Positions 1 to 13,300 of a stretch of DNA of 64,000 nt are shown here, piece after piece; position 1 is the stretch's first letter, and every line of letters starts with the position of its first letter. This DNA is from Bretschneidera sinensis (lineage: Eukaryota; Streptophyta; Magnoliopsida; Brassicales; Akaniaceae). Made by a program: the position numbers and the translations under genes. The stretch is taken from NCBI GenBank assembly GCA_023935145.1, contig CM043698.1, positions 17,115,001-17,179,000 of the forward strand, read 5' to 3'. A model generated the notes under the pieces. The model ran no database searches and was not told where the DNA came from. It saw only the letters and a program-made list of their open reading frames with translations.

Positions 1-1382
1 TTCTTCTGAGTATTATTCCGTAGTTCGAAAAGTTGATTAATTTGCAAAATCCCAAAGAAGAAACAATACGTCTTAAGAAAAGCAAGGCATAAAGCGTGGA
101 GAAACGCAATGAAGATGACTATGATATACTACGGGTATTTTGGTTTCCAATAACTTCTACTGATTTGTGACCATGTTTTTGAGTTTGCTTCTATCTCTCC
201 ACCTATTCAGGGAGGATTGATTAAGGAACGTCATATAAAACAACAGAAAATAATACATAATCAATTCAAATGAAAACAAGGAAAGAAGAAAAACTACACC
301 AAGGGCTGAACTATAGAAAACAACCCTTGTGAATATCACATTTCATCTTGGGAATTTTAAACTGGCAATAATAATAATCTTAGACCAAAGGTAATAAAAA
401 ATTCCACCACTCTTATCAATACTGTATCATCTCATTTGATCATGCAAAAATGGGAAGCTGTTTGTATGCAAAAGGTTATCCTTTACACCAATAAGAAGGA
501 TTTGAACGCTGTAATGACCATAATACAATGCAGTCATTTTTAAGCTGCCAGAAAAACCACAAAAACAAAGAATTCGTAATATGTCAGTGGCAACCAGAGG
601 GCAACTACGGAAGGCGATGCTTACTTTTGAGGAAGTAACATATCCATATCTTATGGAACTCTAGGCACGAAATTGGAAAACAAGGTTGAACCCGGCACAT
701 TCGAGGACCATAATTATCAAAGACCTAAGCTTCTGGAAAAAACACGCATCCACCTAGGAGGGTGATGACTGATAAAAAGAGCTAATTTGTAACAAACTTA
801 GATCAGCATTGAAGCTTTTAAGTACTAGTTTCTCTTATTTACCACTTCATCTACACATGACAGTGTTCATCTAAAATTACATGTCCATTATACACAAAAA
901 ATTCTGAAGCTTTTAAATGTAATTGAAAGAATGAAGGAGTTGCAAGTTGAATATATTATATTTACAACAATGAATAAATGAATTATCTGGTCACCCAGTT
1001 CCCACTAAATATGGAACTTGAGCATACTACCATCACCCTCCTTATTGAAACATCAATGAATGTGCCTCACCCTACTGGCCATGTCTAATGGTCACGATGA
1101 CAAAAAATTGGCAAAACTATCCATCCATAACTGCATTGAGGAATAACATCTATTGGGTCTTGAACAAGCTTGAAGGGACCTGAAAGAAGTTTGTCCTTTG
1201 ATGAATTATAGATAAAAGTCCAGTATCAAACATAAATAAAAAATGTACCAGCTCATGGAAGTCCCACAAGGAAAACTAAGCCAAATGCCAGGACAAATAT
1301 CACAAGTTGGACTTCTTAAGAGTTTAGACCATGTAAGATTAGACAAAATGACAGCATAATGTGTGTTTTAGCATGTCATATC
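1..1382. other. 3' flank of the 5'-nucleotidase gene, no gene recognised
   Basis: A/T-rich sequence downstream of the stop codon of the minus-strand nucleotidase gene. It should hold that gene's 3' UTR, but I could not fix a polyadenylation site. The only longish frame (157-339, minus) is a hydrophobic stretch with no family signature, and I do not call it a gene. Confidence 0.5.
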
Positions 1383-4300
1383 TCAATCTGTATCAGATAT
1401 TTTTGGCACCTGAAACCCATATTCTGAGTTCATAGAATCGACTGGAAGTACATAAAGACCCAAAGGAACAGCTGTGACTATGATCATTGTGTCATCAACT
1501 AGCATTGCAAACCGACTCATGTAATACATTACCCACATCTAGAGATAACACGAACCCATGCATTTTTCTCTGAAAGAAATAATGCAACTTTTTTGTTTGT
1601 GTGCAAAAACTATCTACACGATAGTAGCTTTACAAAACTAATTAGATCATCATCCGACACAAAAAAAATACCATTAAAGAAAGACATATGAGTGCTCTAG
1701 AATCAAATCTTCTCACTATTACCAGAGGCAGCCAACTAGTTAATGCAAAGAACAAGAAGAATACTATTATTTATTATTTAGTATAAGGATAAATAATAAC
1801 AATAAATTTCTCTCTAGGGAAGAGATTTACATACCTTCACATGATGTGGCATGATCTTGATATCAAAGGGTGCATGAAGCCATGCTTCAGGTGCATAGAA
1901 CATAAAATTTTCTGGCTTACTAGTGTACACATCTGCATATTGATGGATGTGATAAGCAAAAGAAGATTCTTGACCAGTGTCAGTGAGGAAGGTGGCTCCA
2001 AAAGATCTATTAAACATTCTCTTCATCATGTGGCGTGCCTTCTGCCTCTCTTCATTTAGAGCCTCTAAAAGTGACTGGTATGTTTCACATCTATGAGCAT
2101 TTGCTACAGTTGCATGGAATCTACCAAGCAGTTCTTGTATTATATGAAATTTTGCCTGCACTTAGGAGAAGAGTGATAAAGGGCAATGAACAAAGCACTT
2201 TTTTTTTTATAAGTAGCAATGAACAAAGCTTTCATCCACCAGAACAGAGAATTTATGATCTTGACAATTTTGAACAAATTCATTAAATGTGTCATCAACC
2301 CGTCAGACAAATATAATTTGGATAACCACTAACATCTTTCCTGAATGGTAAGGCAGCAAGAAAAAATAACAGCTGAATTCTAACTCCAAATTTTCAAAGC
2401 ATGAATGTCCTCATCAGAGCAAGCAAATTATTAAAAAAAAGGACCAAGGTTTATCATCTACTTCGGCCAAAAATGTGCTACTCTAAATATCGGACAAACC
2501 GCAGTTAGCCAAATTAAGTATAAGTCAATTCATGTTATGGGTAAGGAGCAAGATAAGTTATGCAGCACCAATCGACTTCAGCTACAAAAGATATATATGT
2601 CAAAATAGATATTACTTTGTCAAGCACGGAATCTTACAATAAACCACAAATAAATCAATAGCAGAGTTGAGCAGACTTTATGAAAACCTCAACATCACAT
2701 CAAAGAACTCAAAAAAAAAAAAAAAACAAAAACAAAACAAAAGTGAGGGCAGGTGGGTGAAGAATCTTTTCGCCTTTTCCTTCCACCCAGCCCACTAATG
2801 TGAGCACAAAATTTGCTCCTTCAGGAAAAAGAAGAAAAAAAATGCCCTTTTTCTTTCACTCAGTGCACTAAGGTGATCATAGAACAAAAACATAAGTCCT
2901 TCATATTGCTAAAGTCCAATAACTAAACAGATTTTAACATTATAATCAAACTGAGATCAAATTTCAATTACCACTCCTGATGATGCATACATTATAAATG
3001 CTTGGTATTTCAATTGTCCTGACGCGGAGCATAATTATTCTAAGTGGGGCCAATTGTCCACACTTAAACAGAACAGGGGTCCAACAAGAATCATAAAATA
3101 ATAAGCACGCGTCAACTTAAATTAATGAAATGTGACAAGGTTAATCCAAAGAAATAAATAAAGGAGACCAAGGCCACTTTTAAGTTAAATATTGATGTGG
3201 CTAGTTGAGGAAGTAATACAAAATCAATTAAAGCCAAACCAGTTTTCTTTCCTCATATTTTTTCTCAAACCTAAGATTTGAATTTCAGGTTCACTTTAAA
3301 TCAACTTATTCCTACACCACTCACTAAGGAGGCTTCGGCTCAATAAATGGTTAAGACTGAGGCCAGGTCCCAAGTTCGAGTGGTGTGTGTAGCCTACACC
3401 GCTCAAAGTAAAATCAGTAGTTTTTGTGATCAGAACTAACTATTTAATTTAGAAATAGATTGTGCGATCATTATATGTGCAAATTCTTTTTTTCCTTAGA
3501 ACAATAGTTTCTTAATCCAATTTATTAATATCTTCTTTATAATAAGAATATTTTTATTGCCAGACACCCCCCTAATAAAAGAAAAACACAAAAAATGGGG
3601 GGGGGGGGGGAGAGTGGAGGAGGATCAACAACCTTGGAACAATGGAACTGACTCAATCATTTTATCTACTAATTTTCAGTTGGGGTAAGTTAAGGTACCA
3701 TGTTTCTTAAACAAACAAAGAACATCCTATAAACAATATCTTCCCTGATACTTTCCTCAATTCAAGTCTCATCATATTTCAATAAAAATATACTCCTCAA
3801 ATTTGATAAACTTGGAATGCCTTTGAAGGGAACAAAAAGTCTTTAGTTGGCCCAAAAGCAGTGCCCTTAAAACATTATTCTCACAGCAGTCTGTGTGTCT
3901 TCTTATTCTTGTTCTTGGACATTTTTAACATTCTAAATTTTACCATTTTGACTTTTCTTTTTCTTGGGTATCTTTCTAATATACCACTTTTGTACATAGA
4001 ATTGCGACCTCTTTCACTGAAATTCTTAATTTCCACACATTCTTCGCATCAAGAATTCTCACCAAACTTGAAATGAAGCACACTTGACATTTAGCCTCAC
4101 TTACTTCTTGTTTAATTTATCAGTGTACTAAATATACGATATCATTTATTACCATACTTAATAACATAGGGAGCTCATACAATTGCTTAGCCATTAATTA
4201 ATTAAAGTAGTCACGAGGCATCAGTATGAAATTGTGTCAGTTGTAGATAACGACTAGGCTAAGGGATAGACTTCATGCCTTCTATTCACTTCAGTTAGGC

Positions 4301-7300
4301 CTTACACTTCCATGAAGTCTAACCAAAAAAAAAAAAGTAGCAGAGCACTTGATGTAACCTAAAAATTAAGGTTACTAAAATCAGGTAAAGAGAGATTGAG
4401 AATAAAAAGAAGAAAGGAAAGAATTAAGAGAAAGAGAGATATATCGAATCAAACCCCTTAAACTAGGCTTTAGAATTGAAAGGATGAGAAATGGGGATAA
4501 CAAGCGACCAAACAAGGCTCTTCAATAATTTTGTTAATCGAAATTCGTTCTTCCTTTTATAGACAATATTTGTATTTACATAGGCTTATTTCCTAACCCT
4601 TGACATCTAAAAAGAAACCTAACTTAATATCCATCCATGGTAAGGCCCAAGCTAAAATTACTCAAAATACTTTGTAAAACTAAGCCTTCAACCTACAAAC
4701 TAACTTGTACACAAATTTCCTATGTAAAACAATCAAAATAATTAATGAATATTGGTAAATATCTTAATTTCTTTTTCCACCTTATTTTCCTTTCAGGCTT
4801 CCATATCTTTTAACAAAAGGGTTGATTTGGTATAACTGCAGTACAATGAATTACAAAAATCCCTCTAGAATGAGGAAAAACTCACCCTCGAGTTTGAAAC
4901 ATCAATCTGGAGGGCTATTTTGATGTAGTCTCCTTTTTTCCCTTTAGGAGGACTCCTTGTCCTCCGGTTTTGTAGTTTTATTTTTTCTATCTTAATAATT
5001 TTTTTAATAAAAAAATGAACTTTTATTTGCAAGACATCAATCTTTCGCGTCATATTCCAATAAAAAATATAAATCATATTAGCAGTTTCTTGCCTCATAC
5101 TTAGTCACCCCTTCAAATTCCACAAAGCTTAAAAAGTTTTTTACTTTTCCAAAATGCCATTATTCATGTGGAGTAGGCCAAAAAGAATAGAACCCACAAA
5201 CCAACCACCTACGAGGTTAAGGGGTTCAAGGGTGTTTTCAGAAAGTAAATGATTTCTGTACTCCACTTTTGAGAAGTGGATAGATTATTTGGGACATCAT
5301 TTTGGAAAAGAGTGACAAAAGATATGGGACGTAGGGAGCATATAACATAGCCAACAAAAATTATCAACAAAGGTGAATATTGTAGCAGAAGCATACCTGT
5401 TCAAATCGATAACTATCTGCATTTTGTATGCGTATTTCATTCTGCATCAAGTAAGAAAACACCCCAAAATAACTGTTTCAAATTCTATTAATTTTTTATA
5501 AAGCTAAGAGTTGAAAATAAAGCTCACATCAGAAAAATATAAGTTTATAAAATCACTTTCACAGGCATATTCTGACTAACATAAGACAATACACAAACAT
5601 AGACTGTGACAAAAATTAACTAGTATGCATTTGATAGGTTTTATACGAACATCAATGAATTGCATAACTAATACACATTTACCATCATCTTTTCCCCCAT
5701 CTAAATATCTAATGATGCAAATTCCCAGTAAGAGACAATTACCCATCAGCCACTCTGTAGAGACAACTCTTCGTCTGTCACGATGATCTATGTAACAAAG
5801 AAACTCCTTTTTAGCTTTACTTATCAAAAATAAAAACTCCTATTTAACCTTTTTTTTTCTTTAGCTGACCCTCTGTACCTATGTCAAACCCCAAAACCTA
5901 TGTTTTTCTCCATGTTTAAATTGTATTTCAGTTTTCTGGAAGTTGTATCCATATTGAACACAAAAACCAAGAACTACATTAGATCTAATCAATGAAATTA
6001 ACTAAAGTGAAGACAACTTAATCAACTGTATTGCAATAAAAACTAGTAATGCAGGCTGACAACCACTTCAGCCAAGGAAAAAAGATTTCCCATTGCAGCA
6101 GGCCCAAGAAACCCAATAAGCACCAATCATTTTAATTGTAATTCCATCTACTTTAAGATATCATTTAAATGCAATCAGGTTTAGAAAGTGTTATACAGAG
6201 GAATGCTTCATTAATAATTTCTAGAGAATTTTGTTTGGCTCTGCAATGACTTGAAAGCCTTTAAGCTACTTTTTCCTTAAATTTTCCATATTAGTACATG
6301 CAACTAGAGCATGTACAAAACAATTATGCTAATTGAAAAGGGCACCACTTTTTTCCCCCAACTAACTGCTCATGTATCTTTGGGTTTTTTTGGCTAAAAC
6401 ATGGGTACAGCAATTTGACAGAAACAGACAACAAACTAGGTGGCTGTGAGCCTGTGACTGATTTAGAACTGAGAAAACTGAAGAAAAAGAGTCACCACCC
6501 AAAAGAATACTTGATAAGAAAAGCTGAGAGACAGTCATACACTTAGAGATAATTAAAAAATTGCCAAAGAACCATTCATTCGTGAAATACATAGATACAG
6601 ATTCCACTCTGCAAGAGATGAAAAAACATAGTAAAATGCAGACTTGTCGCAAGAAAATGCAATTAAAAGTCTGACAACTTCAACACTATGCTCCAACATA
6701 TATAAGTGGTGACCTAATCTCACTGTACACTGGAAGTACCAAAAAATTTCGGGTGCAGGGTATTATTATATTTTTCACTCTACCAACTAAATGGCTGGCT
6801 CCGCTAATATATATAGTAAAATAAAATGAAGACACGATATTACTGTCAGCAACCTATAGTAACTCTTAGCAAGAGATTCTAACAAGGCAACAGAAGCATT
6901 TCAGGTAAAAAAGAATGCAACATTTGACATACTTCTAGTTCATGGATGATGGCAGCAGTCCGCCAACCGGCCTTTGAAGGACCTCTTAGGTCGCTAAATA
7001 GGTGATCTCCAAAGTATATCACCTAAAAAATAAAAAGAAACGTGACAATATCAATCAGTAAGAATGAAAACATATCAACCGCCAAATGATTTCTGAAATT
7101 GATAAAAAGCCATTGAAGTCTCAAGTAGTTCTAAAAGCATGTAGAAGAATCTAAACCAATTGAATTGGTGTTTGAAATTTATGATAAAGTACAGCATACC
7201 TCTGGACCATGCCACTTAGTAATTTGGAGAAAGTATTTAAGGCATCCATGGTAATAAATTTTATTTGGAAGAAATGCATCCACCTTTGTAAATGCTAAAG

Positions 7301-10300
7301 TATCCTTCTCTGTGTCATAGCAACTACATGGAATTTCGATAAGACAAATCAATAATAAGAAATTGACATATCATGCAGATGCAATGAAAGGTAGGATTAA
7401 GATGTCATTCTGCACGGTAAAACTAAAAAGTTGATAGTGACAAGTCAAGGCCTATTACTTAAATAGGTCCTAAAATCCCTTCTTTTCCTGGAAGGGAATT
7501 TTTTATAGTTCTGTCTCCTATGTGCACTATTTTCTTTTCAGATGAGAGAACAGCAGAAACTGGAAATTTCAGCCAAGAAGTTTCACACTTTCACTAGGTT
7601 GTTTTCTATTTTTAAAGCATATAAAAGTGATTTTCTTTCAACTTGATCCCTATTATAAATCCTTAAGAATAGTTAAAGGAAAAACAAAGAAGAAAATAGC
7701 ATAACACAATTAAGAATGATGTGAATGTAGCAAGGTGGATGAAAAAATGTATTATTCTTGATGTGCATCGTAAAGAAAAAATATTAGATAATTTAACATG
7801 CTAAAGATACAAACCGGAATGGATGCTCAGATGTGTAAAACTCTGGCTTATTCGCTTTAGCAATCACAACATCAAAAAGGTCCCTCCATGAGTCTTTGTA
7901 GCCCAATGAATCCTAATGATCAAGTACCAAATATTTCAGGAAGCTTACCATCAGTAATTCAATATATGACAGAAATAATGAGGAAAAAAACAACACAAAA
8001 ACTAGCAATAAACAAACTAACTATAAAGGAAAATATTCAGACTAACAGTAAAGTGATTAATAGTAAGTGATGCCATAATTTGAGACAATGAAATTTGCTC
8101 TTCATTACAAGTCAGAGATGAAATTGAAAAAGGGTTACGATCATTTCTCTTGCCTGCAAGCTGATCTTCAAAATAATTTAAATTGTTGCCTCCATAGTTG
8201 TCAAATCGAGAATCAAATCATGAATCAAAATCTCGATTTTGTGAATCAAATATATGAATGCTATATGGACTTGTTTGTTTCATCACAAAAGTCTTACAAT
8301 CATAAATTTCTAGATTAACTTATGAAAGAGAAGAACTAATGAATTATGTTTATTTTAACTCTAAACATCTTGTCTTAAACTTTTTCTCTAACTTTTTTAT
8401 AAAAAAATTGCAAGTGTTAAAATGTATACGGGCTTGATATGTATTGTTGGCCTATTTCCTATCAACTTAAGCTTTTGGGATCAATGGTGTTAACAGTAAG
8501 TTTTATTGAATCAAAATGAAACGAATGGTACTTAATCGTAGATTCAACACTGATTCAAGATTAACTTAGATTCGGCGTACCAATTCGAATCATTTAGGTC
8601 CTAAATTGAATCGGACTGTACGAATCGTGACTAGTAAGATTATGATAACTATGGTTTCCTCATCAAAATAACAGACAAATACTCTCAATGGAACACGAAA
8701 TAAAAGTTCTTGTATTATTTTCAGGAAACACATGATTCAATCAAAACTTTTTTTGATAGATAAACAAAAACTTCATTAAAGAAGCACCTAAAGGGGATGG
8801 ACCCAAGTACACAGGTAGTATTCAAGAGAAACCCACTAAAAAATATTACCCTTCAAACTTCTAAGAGATGAACTCAGAGATTTCCACCTTACTAGATAAT
8901 TATAATTTTCATCTTAATAATCTCTGATCATGGGGGCTTCCCATGTGCCAACCATGTCCGACCTGGGAACTTGCACTGGTACACGTGTCATGGTACTGCA
9001 CGACAGCAGACGACTGCATGCCTAGCTGAATGTCAACCTAACCTGAGTCAATATGCTCTTTACAATAGCCGAATTGCTAAGACCATCACTGAGGTCGAAT
9101 GACAAGATCCATTCATGCTTTGATGTTGAATCTCCCAATTGGAATGGCTCAAGAGGTTTGGATTGTTGGATAGAATAACAGTTCGCCCAGATGCTTTTGG
9201 CACACCTAGTGCACATGCTCCCCTACAAATACCCCTTCTTGGGCCATTTGGACAAGCTACACATAACACACACCATTTGTTAAGATTTAAGAACTCAATT
9301 CTATCCTTAGTTCTCACAACCAACCTGCACTTCCATGGTGTGTGTTAAGATTTAAGAATCCAATTCTATCCTTAGTTCTCACAACCAACCTGCACTTCCA
9401 TGACCTTCAACTGTCAGATCCTCCACAAAACTGTCTTGTTTTCCCCCCTGCCTGGACATTAGAGTCATCCCTCCTTCGTGGCACATAAGCTACCTCGTCG
9501 TACCACACATTCAACCCGAAACAATATCATTTTACATCAAATATATGAAGGTATTTCAAACGCCACCTATACAGTCCTAAGGACAAAATTAGGTGCATGC
9601 GGAGAAACACAGAAATACACACACAGAGACAACAAAAAAAAGAGCATGCTTATATTTTCTTTCCTTACATTTTAGTCTCACTTATCTTCATATGAATATA
9701 TCTTTTTTTATAAATGAAAATTGTTTTAACAAAGCACCAAGAGGGTGCAACTCTAACCCAAAGGTTATTTACAAGAGAGTAAATTTACAAAATCCAAAAG
9801 GCCAATATTATTTACAAAACAATTCCCTTTAACCCAAAAATTAAGGGTGTTGAGACAACTATCTCTAATAGAGTCAATAGATTTCTCACTACCATCGAAC
9901 GCTCTACGATTCCTCTTGTTCCACCCTAACAAAAAAATTGAGTGTGGAATCAACAAAATAGCTTTCTTAACCTCCTTTAACGCCCGCACCCCACTCCAAG
10001 TCCAAACCTCATCTTTCACGGATGCTGCTACCACCCAAGAAATCCCCAAAACCCTATAGACCATCTCCCACAAACTCCTAGCCAACGGACACTCCACCAA
10101 AAGATGAAATATGGACTCGGCGCAATATTTGCAAATATAACATCTATTAACCAAAGTTTTTCCCCTTCTTTGTAAGTTATCTAACTTAAGATTTTTTTTC
10201 CCAAGAGGCCTCCCACACAAAAGACAAACTTGCTTTGGGGCACAAGGACCCTAAATAGCTATCCACGGGAACTTGGAGTGGCATGCCGAAAGATCCCCCT

Positions 10301-13300
10301 CAAGAAGAACCTCATAATAAGATTTCACACAAAGCCTTTCTTCGGGCTAGGTCTCCATCGAACTGAGTCCTCCCTACTTCACTCCACCCTAATGCTATAT
10401 AAGGTACTCAAGAGCCCCTCGACCATCTAAACTTCTCAATCATGTAAGTTCCGAATAAAAAGCACATCCCATAAAATCCCATCATTAGTGATCGAAACAC
10501 AAGAGCTAACAATAGCTTCTTTATTTCTCACAGTATTAAAGATGTTCGAAAATTGGTTTTCATAGGAATGTTCTCAGCCCAAGTATTGTGCCAAAGTCGA
10601 GCCTTCCCCATTTTCCACCACCACCGATACCCATGGCGCAAAATCCCCCCACCCTTTTCGAATCCACTTCCACACTCCCACGCCATAGGCCTCCCTAATA
10701 TGATTAGACATCCACCCATTAGAATCCATTCCAAATTTAGCTACTATCACTTTCCTCCAAAGATGCTCCCTCAATACAAGAAACCGTCATAACCATTTTC
10801 CAAAAAGTGCTTTATTAAAAAAGAGAGATTTGAGGTGGAGCCCCCCATTTCCCATTGGTTGCTTGACCACCCCCACCTCACCAAATGATACTTATCTTAA
10901 CTGGCTGGTGAAGCAATTACGTCCTCAATAGGTTCATGCAGCTAGGACTCGAGTCTTGTGAGTGACCATTTCATGCAATAAAGCTAGTGATGTAGGACAG
11001 TAACTGAAGAGCTAGAAATAGGTTAAAGGAGAAGTAGAAAAGGAGGAATAGAAGGAGAGAAATAGAGAAATTAGAGGGAAGAACCTGACTTTATGAGGGA
11101 AGGAGAAGATTGGAGGAAATAAAAGAATCAAGGTAAGGGAAAAGAAATTTTAGAAATTATTTTTATTATTATGTTTATTAGCATATTTTCATCCTTGTTT
11201 TAAGGCTTACTTTAGGCCATGTTTTCATCTTTGTTTTAAGGATTGCCTTTTTCCTTTAGCAACCTATATATACTCTAAATAGATTACATCAATGTAATAT
11301 AACTCATGTAAACATTTGTACAATCTCTTTACTCTCTTCAATTCTCACATCTCTTTACTCTCTTAAATTCTCACATGGTATCAGAGCAAGATCATGGGAT
11401 ATTTAATTGAAGATTCCATGGAAGAACTTTGCATCCCACCCATGCTATTCGCGGATCCAACTCCGCTGAGTTCGAAGTATGTGAATCTATCGATCTGGAG
11501 GTATTTCATACGTAGATTTGGGGGAAATTAGATATTTGGGGGTTGCGAAAGATGTGAATTTTGGTTTAATGTTTTTGTTGTGTTATTTGTGAAATGTCAC
11601 TAGGAGGTAAACTTGTGTCAATTCTGGTAGAATTTTATTGGTTAATGGTAAAATGGAGAAAAAGAATGATTTTGAAATTGAGTTTGCTCGGATAAGGATT
11701 AAAGAAGAAAAAATAGTGAGAAAATGTGAATTTTGGTTTAATATTTTTTTGTTGTGCTGTTTGGGAGGTCCCTGAAGTTAATCGTATTAGTTCATTTGGG
11801 CTTTTATTTGGTTAGTGAGAAATGTATGGAACATTGTGGAATTGAGAAGTAGTTTTGAGAAAATAAATTTGCATTGTGGAATTGGGAAGTAGTTTTGAGA
11901 AATTTGAAGATGTTAGTTTTGAGAAATTCGCATTGTGGAATTGGGAAGTAGTTTTGAGAAATTTGCAGATGTTAGTTTTGAGAAATTTGCATTGTGGAAG
12001 TGGGAAGTAGTTTGAGAAATTTGCATAGTGGAAATTGGGAAGTAGTTTTGAGAAATTTGCAGATGTTAGTTTTGAGAAATTTGTTGGGTTGCGGTGATTG
12101 TGGAATTAGAGCGCCTCTTATAGGTGATAGATTGTACTGTGGAAAAAGAAAGTTGTAGAATTGGAAGGAATAATGTTCCAAATATCATCAGAGGCTAGGA
12201 GATATTTGTTGAAGCAAATTTTGCTTTAAAAATCGGAGTCAAATTTATGATGTTGAGCAGACTAAACATATTGATATTGATTGTCATACTACTCGGCAGG
12301 AATTACAGCGTGTGAAGATTACATTGCCATTGATATCTTCGTCCATGCAGATAGCTGATTTCTTCACCAAGTCTCAAATTGTTCAGCGGTTTCGTTTCTT
12401 TATTGACAAACTCTCGATGCTTCTTGCTGCCACATCGTGAGTTTGAGGGAGGTTGTTAGAAATTATTTTTATTATTATGTTTATTAGCATATTTTCATCT
12501 TTGTTTTAAGGATGGATTTTTTCCTTTAGCAACCTATATATACTCTAAATAGATTACATCAATGTAATATAACTCATGTAAACATTTGTACAATCTCTTT
12601 ACTTTCTTCAATTCTCATATCTCTTTACTCTCTTAAATTCTCACAAGAAGAAAAAGAGAGAGGACAGACAAAGATAGGAGATACTAAACTCAATAGTTTA
12701 TTCAATAATCTGAGTCTAATTAAAACCATAAGAAAGGTGCTCTTACATAGATACCATTAATAACTAAATAAGGAATAAAATCAAACCAAATAAAATCCTT
12801 AATTTCCCAAGAAAGTACAATTACAAAGTAATCCTACAAATACCCAAAAATCCTAAAATGATAGAATCATATATAGATTACCCCTTAGAAACCCTGATTT
12901 AGCTAACCAACACTGGGGGATAGCATTTTATATGACTCATGCAAGGGTGTCCTTACTAATCTCAAAATAATAGATTGCATATGATATAATCTATGAATCC
13001 AAAAACAAAATTAAGAAAGAAAATTTAAAGGGAAGAAAAATATATGATGAGTGATTCTAAACAACATATAATATCATACACAATCACCATTAAAGAACAT
13101 TGAGAATTTATAATTTTCAAAGATAAACTAAAAGACCATTTCAATTTAATATGATTTTCTCCCTTGAAAAGTTATACAAAGGAAATAGATCACAGTAACG
13201 TTTATAAGCAATTAGTCACAAAATATTTGACTAGAGTACTGTAGTACAGGTAGCAATTTGCAAATGCAATAGACATTTTTTTCTTCTTTTTGTGATAAGT

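Noticed and set aside
3597..3610. Run of 14 G
   Set aside because: Simple homopolymer in an intron; length may be a sequencing artefact.
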